NCBI GenBank assembly: GCA_031549415.1
Contig: JAVBPU010000027.1
Span: 1-38,250, forward strand
Source of the DNA: Limiplasma sp031549415
Lineage (GTDB): Bacteria; Bacillota; Clostridia; Christensenellales; Aristaeellaceae
Direction of reading: 5' to 3'
Length of the DNA stretch: 38,250 nucleotides
Position 1 is the first letter of the stretch. Each line of letters begins with the position of its first letter. This document shows positions 15,476 through 22,555 of the stretch, piece after piece. The position numbers were made by a program, and so were the translations under genes. The notes below the pieces were generated by a model, which worked only from the letters and a program-made list of their open reading frames with translations, had not been told where the DNA came from and made no database searches.

Positions 15476-15823
15476 TTACGCCTTGGCGGCTTCCACCAAC
15501 TTGGTGAAGGCGGCCGGGTCGTTCACGGCGATGTCCGCCAGCATCTTGCGGTTGATGGTGATGTTGTTCTTTTTCAGGCCGTTCATGAGCACGGAATAGC
15601 TCATGCCGTTCATGCGGGCCGCGGCGTTGATACGGGTAATCCACAGGCGGCGGAAATCGCGCTTGCGGAGCTTACGGCCCACGTAAGCATAGCGCAGGCT
15701 GCGGGCCACCTGCTCGCTGGCGGCGCGGTATTGCTTGGACTTGCTGCCAAAATACCCTTTGGCAAGCTTAAACACCTTGCGGCGCTTTTTATGAGCGTTC
15801 ACCGCTCTCTTAATACGTGCCAT
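15476..15823 (-). CDS. rplT: 50S ribosomal protein L20
   Basis: A 115-residue protein, standard length. MARIKRAVNAHKKRRKVFKL, then GYFGSKSKQYRAASEQVARS and the C-terminal globular part are typical. L20 binds 23S rRNA early in 50S assembly and, in several Bacillota, represses its own operon through the infC leader. Last gene of infC-rpmI-rplT, 31 bases after rpmI; ends at the bidirectional terminator. Confidence 0.97.
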   Translation of the reverse strand: MARIKRAVNAHKKRRKVFKLAKGYFGSKSKQYRAASEQVARSLRYAYVGRKLRKRDFRRLWITRINAAARMNGMSYSVLMNGLKKNNITINRKMLADIAVNDPAAFTKLVEAAKA

Positions 15824-15854
15824 GTTTTTCTCCTCCTTGAATCCTCAGCAAAGC

Positions 15855-16055
15855 TTATTTGTAGGGCAGAAGCTTGTGAACGGTGCGGGCCTCGGCCGCG
15901 TTGTCCACAATGCCGTCCGCGCGCAGGTGACGGGTCCGCTTGGTGGTTTTCAGGTGCACCTGGTGGTTGGCGTTCATCTGCTTATGCTTTACCTTACCTG
16001 TCTTCGTGAAGGAAAAACGCTTCGCTGCGCCACGATGGGATTTTTGCTTGGGCAT
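15855..16055 (-). CDS. rpmI: 50S ribosomal protein L35
   Basis: A 66-residue basic protein starting MPKQKSHRGAAKRFSFTKTG, standard for L35. ATG 16055 has GAGGAGG upstream; a longer in-frame reading from 16082 was rejected because the ribosome site lies inside it. Middle gene of the operon. Confidence 0.97.
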   Translation of the reverse strand: MPKQKSHRGAAKRFSFTKTGKVKHKQMNANHQVHLKTTKRTRHLRADGIVDNAAEARTVHKLLPYK

Positions 16056-16130
16056 GGGGGTTGTCCTCCTCTCCGTGTGCAAACCGCGCTACGCCTTGGG
16101 CGGAAAAAACGCGGGTTTGCCGAATGCTGA

Positions 16131-16787
16131 TCAGATCATATTCTCGCTTTCGCGCTTGATCTTTTTGGTGGGAAGCTCTTTTTGCTCCTTTGGGGCGCTG
16201 TCCTCGGCGGCTTCCGCCGCGTTTGCCACTTGCAGTTCTTTGCGCTTTTGGCTCTTCTCCGCAAAGCTCTTCTTTTCGGCCTTGGGCGCCAAAATCATAA
16301 TCATATGGCGGCCTTCCAGCAGGGGGCGGCGCTCCACAGTGCCGTATTCTTCAATGCGGCCAGCAAAATCCTGCATGATTTTCATGCCGATGTCCGCGTG
16401 GGCGATTTGGCGGCCCCGAAACCGGATGCTCACCTTCACCTTGTCGCCATCTTGGAGAAACTTCACGGCGTTTTTGAACTTGGTCTGCACGTCGTTTTCC
16501 TCAATGGTGGCGGAAAGCTGCACTTCTTTCAAGGTGACAATGCGCTGGTTCTTGCGCAGTTCACGCTCGCGCTTGGACTGCTCGTAGCGTTGCTTGTCGT
16601 AGTCCATCAGCTTACACACAGGTGGCTGCGCGTTGGGGACGATCTTCACCAGGTCCAGCTCGGCGGCCTCCGCCTTTTCCAGGGCTTCCCTGGTGGACAT
16701 GATGCCCAACTGCTCGCCATCCGCACCAATCAGGCGGATTTCTCTGTCGCGGATTTCTTCATTGATCATCGGCTCGTTGATATCCAT
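16131..16787 (-). CDS. infC: Translation initiation factor IF-3
   Basis: A 218-residue protein. The N-domain (INEEIRDREIRLIGADGEQL, then ALEKAEAAELDLVKIVP and PVCKLMDYDKQRYEQ) and the C-domain (KEVQLSATIEENDVQTK and GDKVKVSIRFRGRQIAH) are typical, and it blocks premature 50S joining and checks the initiator tRNA. About 45 extra C-terminal residues rich in Ala, Glu and Lys (SFAEKSQKRKELQVANAAEA onward) go beyond the usual ~170-180. GGGAGG lies only three bases before ATG 16787, while an ATC two codons later sits at a better distance; infC genes often use rare AUU/AUC starts, so the true start could be 16781. The operon is controlled by a leader attenuator. Confidence 0.96.
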   Translation of the reverse strand: MDINEPMINEEIRDREIRLIGADGEQLGIMSTREALEKAEAAELDLVKIVPNAQPPVCKLMDYDKQRYEQSKRERELRKNQRIVTLKEVQLSATIEENDVQTKFKNAVKFLQDGDKVKVSIRFRGRQIAHADIGMKIMQDFAGRIEEYGTVERRPLLEGRHMIMILAPKAEKKSFAEKSQKRKELQVANAAEAAEDSAPKEQKELPTKKIKRESENMI

Positions 16788-16939
16788 ACACCTCCCAGTT
16801 TTTTCGCAAGCTGTCTTTTTGCGGTGGACACAAAAAAACGCCGGGTAAACTACCCGCCGCTACGGACCCCAGGGTCTCACGTGCCACAACCGATGCAAAG
16901 CGAATTCGCATGGTGAGAAGCGGGCAGCCTCTACTTACA
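16788..16939 (-). promoter_or_regulatory. infC leader with attenuator, L20-leader type
   Basis: A ~152-base transcribed leader on the minus strand. It folds into several stems and ends in a terminator hairpin (16839-16860, GGGTA-GTT-TACCC extended by GC pairs) followed by seven Ts (16832-16838), upstream of infC. This matches the known autoregulatory leaders of infC-rpmI-rplT operons, where excess L20 favours termination. Family assignment is by position and layout; covariance-model confirmation was not possible. Confidence 0.75.
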
Positions 16940-16945
16940 ACGAAT

Positions 16946-16974
16946 ACTGTATCATGGCTTTTGATGGTTGTCAA
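16946..16974 (-). promoter_or_regulatory. infC operon promoter
   Basis: On the minus strand TTGACA (16969-16974), 17 bases, TACAGT (16946-16951) with a TGA extension. Confidence 0.8.
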
Positions 16975-17052
16975 GGTGCGGTGCGCAGGTTTTCCACAGA
17001 GCCTTGTACGGGTGTCAATGATGAGTGAAAAAATCAAAAGGAATGAATGATC

Positions 17053-18081
17053 CTACTCCAGGGATTCATCAATCAAAATTTCGATCCGTTCATAATGGTT
17101 CCTCTTGGCGGGGATGGTGCCAAACAACAGATAATCGGAAAGCTGCTTGATGGCATGCCTGCCCTGGGCCGAGGGATGCTGGTTGAGCAGCGCGGCCACA
17201 TACCCTTTTTTTAAATATTGTAGGCTGACCTCCTGCACGTCAAAAGCGATGATTTTGATTTTGCCAAGGAGCCCCGCATCCTCCAGGGCTTGAAAGCCAC
17301 CGCTGTATCCGCCTGCCGCAAAGAACACCAAATCGATATCCGGATGGCGGGAAATCAGGTTGGACAGGGCCTTGTAGGCGATCACATCGTCATCGAAGCT
17401 TTGCGCCGGGTCCAAAAGCACATAACCCCGCTGGGAAGCCACCATGGCGTCGCAAAAACCCGCCACGCGCTTGTTAAGGCCGGTCATGCTCCGGGAACCG
17501 GTCAGGGTGGCGATTTTGCTTTTCTCGGGCAGGATCTGCTTGGCAAAGCCCCCCGCAATGCGTCCGCTCCGATAATGGTTGCAACCCACAAACGAAAAGT
17601 ATTCAAACCCGTCCAGCAGGGCGCTCACCACCAATACCGGAATCCCCTTGGCGGTGAATTCCTGTAGCTTGTCGGCCACGCGGGTGCTGTTGGCCGGGGT
17701 AATGGCCAAGGCGCTGACACCCTGCTGCAACAGCTCATCCAGCAAATACAGCTGCTGGTCCACGTCAAAGCCGCCGGAGATTTTGATTACGCTGGCGATG
17801 TTGTAGGTGTCCAGGCTTTCCAGCGTTTTGATCATGCCCGAAAGGATTTCGCTAAAATACTGGTGGCCTACGGCGTTTACCAGTACCCCGATTTTGAGCT
17901 GTCGCTGGGAGGTGGCCAGGGTGCGGGCAGCAAAATTGGAATGATAGCCGACGCTTTCCGCCACGGACTTGATGCGCTCCGCGGTTTCCGGCTTCACCCC
18001 GCCCCGGCCGTTGAGAACCCGGTCTACCGTTCCCCTGGATACGCCGCACAGATAAGCAATCTCGGTCATGGTGATTGCCAC
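17053..18081 (-). CDS. LacI-family transcriptional regulator
   Basis: A 342-residue regulator. The N-terminal helix-turn-helix is MTEIAYLCGVSRGTVDRVLN followed by the hinge helix; the TVDRVLN form (instead of TVSRVLN) marks a subgroup. The rest is a periplasmic-binding-protein-like sensor (IGVLVNAVGHQYFSEILSG, ALAITPAN, FVGCNHYRSGRIAGG), which usually binds a sugar or related small molecule. The start is GTG 18081, with GGAGGG eight bases upstream; ATG 18069 is possible but worse placed. It is divergent from the ABC-transporter/sulfatase operon, with a perfect palindrome between the promoters, so it is most likely a repressor of that operon and of itself. Confidence 0.92.
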   Translation of the reverse strand: MAITMTEIAYLCGVSRGTVDRVLNGRGGVKPETAERIKSVAESVGYHSNFAARTLATSQRQLKIGVLVNAVGHQYFSEILSGMIKTLESLDTYNIASVIKISGGFDVDQQLYLLDELLQQGVSALAITPANSTRVADKLQEFTAKGIPVLVVSALLDGFEYFSFVGCNHYRSGRIAGGFAKQILPEKSKIATLTGSRSMTGLNKRVAGFCDAMVASQRGYVLLDPAQSFDDDVIAYKALSNLISRHPDIDLVFFAAGGYSGGFQALEDAGLLGKIKIIAFDVQEVSLQYLKKGYVAALLNQHPSAQGRHAIKQLSDYLLFGTIPAKRNHYERIEILIDESLE

Positions 18082-18119
18082 GCCGCTTCCCTCCTTCTAT
18101 CCGCTTTTCTGTATTTCAT

Positions 18120-18149
18120 ATGATACGGTACGAGCGGGAGCATTGTCAA
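18120..18149 (-). promoter_or_regulatory. Promoter of the lacI-family gene
   Basis: On the minus strand TTGACA (18144-18149), 18 bases, TATCAT (18120-18125). The palindrome at 18158-18185 lies 8 bases upstream of the -35. Confidence 0.65.
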
Positions 18150-18157
18150 CAAATATT

Positions 18158-18185
18158 ACAATGTTACACGGGCACGTAACATTGT
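18158..18185. promoter_or_regulatory. Perfect palindromic operator candidate
   Basis: ACAATGTTAC, 8 bases (ACGGGCAC), GTAACATTGT. All ten pairs are perfect. A further half-site AATGTTACA lies at 18272-18280, 112 bases away and 14 bases upstream of the operon -35, compatible with looping by a LacI-family tetramer. The regulator is inferred from position. Confidence 0.7.
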
Positions 18186-18293
18186 GAAAGAAATGATGAA
18201 ATCCATCCACCATTTTGGAAATTTTGGGGAGCTTAAATAAAAAATTGCCTGCATTTTCAAGCATTTTGTGAAATGTTACAAAAAGCGTGCGCG

Positions 18294-18322
18294 TTGACAG
18301 TGTACCATGGGGCTGCTATACT
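18294..18322 (+). promoter_or_regulatory. Promoter of the transporter/sulfatase operon
   Basis: TTGACA (18294-18299), 17 bases, TATACT (18317-18322) with a TGC extension: close to the sigma-A consensus and so probably strong when derepressed. The rest of 18186-18293 shows no gene. Confidence 0.85.
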
Positions 18323-18375
18323 ACGCGCAAATAAACCGTCGCATAGGGGCAATAAAAGAAAGGCTGGTAGTTGAA

Positions 18376-19410
18376 ATGAAAAAGTCGATGGCTCTATTCC
18401 TGGCACTGGTTTTGACTGTTTCCTGTTTTGCGTGCGCCTTGGCCGCTGAGGCTCCCGTTGTGGTTCGCATGGGTATTTTGGATGGCTGGACGGGCGCCCC
18501 CGTCAAGTATGTGGTGGATAACGGCCTGGACACGGCAGCCGGCATCAAGATCGAGTATCTTGTCTTCTCCTCCGGCGCGCCCGCCAACGAAGCCATGATC
18601 GCCGGAGACATTGATTGCGCCATCATCGGCGGCGGCGCGTCTGTGCCCGCCCTGGCCAACTTGAATTCCAAAATGATCATGGAAGTGAACAACGATACCA
18701 TCGGCATGAGCCTGATCGCCCGTGCGGACCTGCCCTGCGCTTCCGTTACCGGCGCTGTGGCCGACAAGGCGGACTTGAAGGGTGACGCCGCTTCCATCAA
18801 GGGCGCCACCATTTTGACCACCGCGGGCACCCTGCAATACTATTGCACCCTCAAGTACCTGGAGGCCATTGGCCTGAAGGTGGAGGACGTGAACCTGGTC
18901 TCCATGGATGCCAACCAGGCTTACCAGGCCTTCATGCTGGGCGAGGGAGACATCCTGACCTGCTCCAACAACTACTCCTTTGACCTGGTGAAGGAAGGCA
19001 ACGTGGAGCTGGCTTCCCTGACCACGCTGAACTGCGCCGCCACTGCTCAGGTGGTTTGCAGCGACGCGGCCTTCAACAATCCCGAGAAGAGGAAGGGCTT
19101 GGCCACCCTGTGCCAGGTGCTGGCCAACACGAACGATACCCTCAATGGCGACCTGGAAGTGGCCGTGAAGAACTACCTGGATTGGGTCACGCTCAATGGC
19201 GGTTCTCTGAAAGAGGAGAGCGCCCGGGCCATTATGGGGGCAAAGCCCTACTTTGGCGTGGAGGCCACCAAAACCCGCGAGCTTGGCGCCGATTTCCTGA
19301 ACAACTTCGTAGAATTCTACATTCTGACCGAGCAAATCGAGCCCGAGCAGAAGGAAGTCATCCAATCCAATGTGCGCACGGATGTTTTGGTAGAGGCCGG
19401 CCTCAAATAA
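18376..19410 (+). CDS. ABC transporter substrate-binding protein, SsuA/NMT1-like
   Basis: A 344-residue secreted protein. The signal peptide (MKKSMALFLALVLTVSCFAC, then ALAAEA) has cysteines but no clean lipobox, so it could be a lipoprotein with a weak motif or be cleaved after ALA; most Gram-positive binding proteins are lipid-anchored. The mature part has the type II binding-protein fold of the nitrate/sulfonate/taurine class (IKIEYLVFSSGAPANEAMIAG, DCAIIGGGASVPALA, AGTLQYYCTLKYLEAIGL). It should capture an anionic or sulfonate/sulfate-like organic solute and hand it to the two permeases downstream. ATG 18376 is used; the earlier in-frame ATG at 18307 lies within the promoter. The ribosome site (GAAAGG) is ~13 bases away. 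Confidence 0.88.
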   Translation: MKKSMALFLALVLTVSCFACALAAEAPVVVRMGILDGWTGAPVKYVVDNGLDTAAGIKIEYLVFSSGAPANEAMIAGDIDCAIIGGGASVPALANLNSKMIMEVNNDTIGMSLIARADLPCASVTGAVADKADLKGDAASIKGATILTTAGTLQYYCTLKYLEAIGLKVEDVNLVSMDANQAYQAFMLGEGDILTCSNNYSFDLVKEGNVELASLTTLNCAATAQVVCSDAAFNNPEKRKGLATLCQVLANTNDTLNGDLEVAVKNYLDWVTLNGGSLKEESARAIMGAKPYFGVEATKTRELGADFLNNFVEFYILTEQIEPEQKEVIQSNVRTDVLVEAGLK

Positions 19411-19433
19411 GGCAGAAAACAGAAGGAACCGCG

Positions 19434-19468
19434 CATGCTCACTGGCGACCCGCCAGTGAGCATGTTTT
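19434..19468 (+). terminator. Long intercistronic hairpin after the binding-protein gene
   Basis: CATGCTCACTGGCG, an ACC loop and CGCCAGTGAGCATG form a perfect 14-bp stem followed by TTTT. It probably acts as a partial terminator or 3' stabiliser, giving more binding protein than permease. Confidence 0.75.
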
Positions 19469-19482
19469 AAGGAGAGTTTTGG

Positions 19483-20262
19483 ATGAAGAACAAGGCCAAA
19501 TACCTGCTGATTTCCCTTTTCAGCCTAAGCCTTTTTATCTTTGTATGGTATCTGGTAACCGATATTTTGCACACCTTTCCTCCCCAGGCGTTGCCAAGTC
19601 CCACCAAGGTGGTGACTACGCTGGTCAACAAGTTTTCGCGCCGGGCCCCGGATGGCGGCACCATGATGGAGCACGTCTTTGCCAGCCTGCAGCTGGCTCT
19701 GTACGGATTCTCCCTGGGGGCTGTGATCGGCATTCCCACGGGGATTGCCATGGCCTGGTACCGCAAGGCGGACCTCCTGGTCACCCCGGTTTTCCATTTC
19801 CTGCGGCCGATCCCGCCCATTGCCTGGATTCCCCTGATGCTGATCTTCTTTGGGATCGGGCAAACGGCCAAGGCGGCCGTGATCTTTGTTTCCACCGTGA
19901 CCAACTGCATTTTGAACAGTTACATCGGCATTAAGCAAACCAAGGATGTGCATGTGTGGGTTTCCCGCACTTTTGGCGCAAGCAGCCGACAAACCCTTTT
20001 CAAAGTGGCGATCCCCTCGGCCTTGCCCATGATTTTTGCCGGGCTCAGCCTGTCCATGAATCTGGCGTGGATGTCCCTGGTGGCGGCGGAAATGCTGGCG
20101 GCCGACAAGGGTCTGGGCTATATGATCCAGTACGCCCGCATGATGGCCCGCGTGGATTTGGTCATCGTGGGAATGATCATGATCACCATCATTGGCGCGA
20201 TTCTGAACAAAATCCTGAGCAGCATCGAGCATGCTGTGGTCAAAGGGAGGCATATGCAGTGA
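19483..20262 (+). CDS. ABC transporter permease, SsuC/TauC-like (first)
   Basis: A 259-residue integral membrane protein with about six hydrophobic segments. The first is at residues ~8-26 (LISLFSLSLFIFVWYLV). The coupling (EAA) loop is near GASSRQTLFKVAIPSALP, where it contacts the ATPase. HFLRPIPPIAWIPLMLIFFG is a hallmark of the sulfonate/nitrate/taurine permease class. ATG 19483 has AAGGAGAG upstream. Its stop overlaps the GTG of the second permease (GTGA), so the two are translationally coupled and probably form a heterodimeric channel. Confidence 0.92.
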   Translation: MKNKAKYLLISLFSLSLFIFVWYLVTDILHTFPPQALPSPTKVVTTLVNKFSRRAPDGGTMMEHVFASLQLALYGFSLGAVIGIPTGIAMAWYRKADLLVTPVFHFLRPIPPIAWIPLMLIFFGIGQTAKAAVIFVSTVTNCILNSYIGIKQTKDVHVWVSRTFGASSRQTLFKVAIPSALPMIFAGLSLSMNLAWMSLVAAEMLAADKGLGYMIQYARMMARVDLVIVGMIMITIIGAILNKILSSIEHAVVKGRHMQ

Positions 20263-21059
20263 ACCGCAAAAAGAGTCGCGGGCTGGAAGGCTCCCGGTGG
20301 GAACCGCTGGTATACGGGCTGATTTCTATGGTGTTTGTGCTTTTCGTTTGGCATCTGGTCTCCCAGGGGGGCAGGATTGGCAAGTTCTTCCCCAGCCCTT
20401 TTGTGGTGATTTCCGATTTTCTCAAGTCTTTCGTGGTACCCATTGGCCGCAACACCATGCTGGAGCATATCTTTTTCAGTCTGCGCCGGGTGGCCACCGG
20501 CTTTGGGCTGGGCGTTTTGATCGGTATCCCTCTGGGGTTGGTCATGGCCTGTTCCAAAGCCTGCAGAGCGTTCTTTATGCCATTGTTCAGTATCGTGCGC
20601 CCCATTCCCGGCTTGGCCTGGATTCCCTTGGCCATTTTGTGGTTTGGCCTGGGAGAGCAATCGAAGTACTTCCTCATTTGTATGACGGCGCTGGTGGGCA
20701 TTACCATGCAAACCTTTTTTGGCGCTTTGTATGCCGATCCCGTTTTGATTGGGGCCGCCAAAATGTTGGGAGCCAACAAGCTGCAGCTGTTTGTGAATGT
20801 GATTTTGCCCTCCGCCGTTCCCAACATTTTCGCCGGGCTTCAGGGCAGCTTTGCGGGGGCCTGGTGCGCTGTGATTGCCGCCGAAATGATCCGGTCCGAT
20901 GAGGGCACCGGCTGGATTATTTTCAATGGCATGAATTACGCCAACACGGCCCAGGTCATCGTGGGCATGGTGGCCATCGGCATCGTGGGCCTGATCACGT
21001 CCGGCCTTTTGAAAGCTTTGGAAAGGAGGCTGTGCGCATGGAAGGTACAAGGGAAATGA
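20259..21059 (+). CDS. ABC transporter permease, SsuC/TauC-like (second)
   Basis: A 266-residue integral membrane protein homologous to the preceding one. It shows SIVRPIPGLAWIPLAILWFG, the EAA-type loop GANKLQLFVNVILPSAVP and WCAVIAAEMIRSDEGTGW. The GTG start at 20259 overlaps the first permease stop and has AAAGGGAGG eight bases upstream. Its end overlaps the first ATPase gene by 22 bases. Two distinct permeases are unusual for this class, in which one permease normally forms a homodimer. Confidence 0.92.
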   Translation: MNRKKSRGLEGSRWEPLVYGLISMVFVLFVWHLVSQGGRIGKFFPSPFVVISDFLKSFVVPIGRNTMLEHIFFSLRRVATGFGLGVLIGIPLGLVMACSKACRAFFMPLFSIVRPIPGLAWIPLAILWFGLGEQSKYFLICMTALVGITMQTFFGALYADPVLIGAAKMLGANKLQLFVNVILPSAVPNIFAGLQGSFAGAWCAVIAAEMIRSDEGTGWIIFNGMNYANTAQVIVGMVAIGIVGLITSGLLKALERRLCAWKVQGK

Positions 21060-21808
21060 ACCCTGTGATTGAATGCAAGGGAATCGGAAAAACGTTCCAA
21101 AGCAAGCACACATTTCTGGAGGTGCTGCGGGATTTTTCGCTGAGCGTGAGGGAGAACGAGTTTGTGGTGCTGCTGGGCCCGGGCCAATGCGGCAAAACCA
21201 CGCTGATCAATATCATCGCCGGGCTGGAGCCCGCCACCTCGGGCCAGGTGCTCTTTGAGGGCCAACCCATTACGCAGCCCAACCCTAAGCTGGGGATGGT
21301 CTACCAGACCACCGCCCTGTTCCCTTGGTTTTCCGTGATGAAGAACGTGGATTTTGGCCCCCGCATGAAACGCATGCCCAAGGCCGAGCGCCTGGCGAAG
21401 GCGCAGCATTTTATTGACCTGGTGGGCCTGACCGGGGTTGAGAAGGCGTACCCCATCAAGCTGTCCGGCGGCATGCGCCAGCGGGTGGGTATTGCACGGG
21501 CCTACTGCAACGACCCCTCGGTACTCTTGATGGACGAACCCTTTGGCCATTTGGATGCCCAAACCCGCTATTCCATGCAGGACGCCATTCAAAGCATTTG
21601 GAGCCAGGAGAAGCGCACGGTGATCTTTATCACCAACAATATTGAGGAGGCCATCTTCCTGGCAGACCGAATCATTCTTCTGACCAACTGCCCCGCCAAC
21701 GTGAAAAAGGAGATCCGGGTGGACCTTCCCCGACCCCGGGATTATGTTTCCAGAGATTTCCTGAAAATCCGTGAGGAGATCAGCGAAATTTTTGAAATTA
21801 CGAAGTGA
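21038..21808 (+). CDS. ABC transporter ATP-binding protein, SsuB-like (H-loop variant)
   Basis: A 256-residue ATPase of the nitrate/sulfonate class. Walker A is GPGQCGKTT (~47-55), the Q-loop lies at GMVYQTTALF, the signature LSGGMRQR (142-149) is intact, and Walker B is VLLMDEPFGHLD with its catalytic Glu. The H-loop reads ITNNIEEA: the switch histidine is replaced by Asn at residue 200. ATG 21038 has AAAGGAGG eight bases upstream; GTG 21032 is too close to that site. The paired ATPase downstream has the opposite set of changes, which suggests that the two form a heterodimer with one impaired site. Confidence 0.92.
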   Translation: MEGTREMNPVIECKGIGKTFQSKHTFLEVLRDFSLSVRENEFVVLLGPGQCGKTTLINIIAGLEPATSGQVLFEGQPITQPNPKLGMVYQTTALFPWFSVMKNVDFGPRMKRMPKAERLAKAQHFIDLVGLTGVEKAYPIKLSGGMRQRVGIARAYCNDPSVLLMDEPFGHLDAQTRYSMQDAIQSIWSQEKRTVIFITNNIEEAIFLADRIILLTNCPANVKKEIRVDLPRPRDYVSRDFLKIREEISEIFEITK

Positions 21809-21817
21809 GGGATCGGC

Positions 21818-22552
21818 ATGAACAAAGTGGAAGTAAAGAACCTGACGAAAAGCTTTGGTGATTTGCTGGTGCTGGACAACGTATCCTTCGATGTGGCGGA
21901 GGGGGAATTTTTGTGCATTGTGGGGCCTACGGGCTGCGGCAAAACCACCTTCCTCAATAGCCTGACCCAAATTTACGAGATCGACAGCGGTTCCATTCTC
22001 ATCAAGGGGGAGGCAGTGGACCTCAAAAAGCACAGCCTGGCCTATATCATGCAGGAGTACTCCACCATGTCCTGGCTGAATGTTCGGCAAAACGTGCAGT
22101 TTGGCCTGGAAATCAAGGGGCTTTCCAAAAAGGAAATGCGGGAGAAAACAGACGCCGCGCTGGAGATGGTGGGCCTGACACAATTTGCGGAGTACTACCC
22201 CAATCAGCTCTCCGCCAGCATGATGCAGCGGGTGGCCATTGCCCGGGCCTTCGCCGTGCAGCCGGATCTGCTGCTGATGGACGAGCCCTATGGCCAGCTG
22301 GACTTGGAGCTGCGCTTTAAGCTGGAGGATGAACTGCTAAGCCTGTGGCGCAAGCTGGGCACCACCGTGGTATTCATTACCCACAACATTGAAGAGGCGG
22401 TGTATTTAAGCCAGCGCATCCTGGTGCTCACCAACAAGCCCACGAGCATCAAGGAAAACATAATCAATACCTTGCCCTATCCGCGTTCGGTCACCTCGGA
22501 GGCCTTCATTGAGCTCCGCAACCGGGTCACCGCACTGATCAAGTGGTGGTAG
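21818..22552 (+). CDS. ABC transporter ATP-binding protein, SsuB-like (signature variant)
   Basis: A 244-residue ATPase. Walker A is GPTGCGKTT, the Q-loop AYIMQEYST, Walker B LLLMDEPYGQLD, and the H-loop ITHNIEEA keeps His189. The ABC signature is altered to LSASMMQR (131-138) from LSGGQQQR, losing both glycines. The start ATG 21818 follows the previous stop by nine bases with GAGGG upstream. It completes the transporter (one binding protein, two permeases, two ATPases). Its C-terminal strand ends IKWW, with little of the usual extension. Confidence 0.92.
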   Translation: MNKVEVKNLTKSFGDLLVLDNVSFDVAEGEFLCIVGPTGCGKTTFLNSLTQIYEIDSGSILIKGEAVDLKKHSLAYIMQEYSTMSWLNVRQNVQFGLEIKGLSKKEMREKTDAALEMVGLTQFAEYYPNQLSASMMQRVAIARAFAVQPDLLLMDEPYGQLDLELRFKLEDELLSLWRKLGTTVVFITHNIEEAVYLSQRILVLTNKPTSIKENIINTLPYPRSVTSEAFIELRNRVTALIKWW

Positions 22553-22555
22553 GGC

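Noticed and set aside
16989..16997. TTTTCCACA upstream of infC as a DnaA box
   Set aside because: An isolated single copy near a ribosomal-protein promoter without an AT-rich region; most likely chance.
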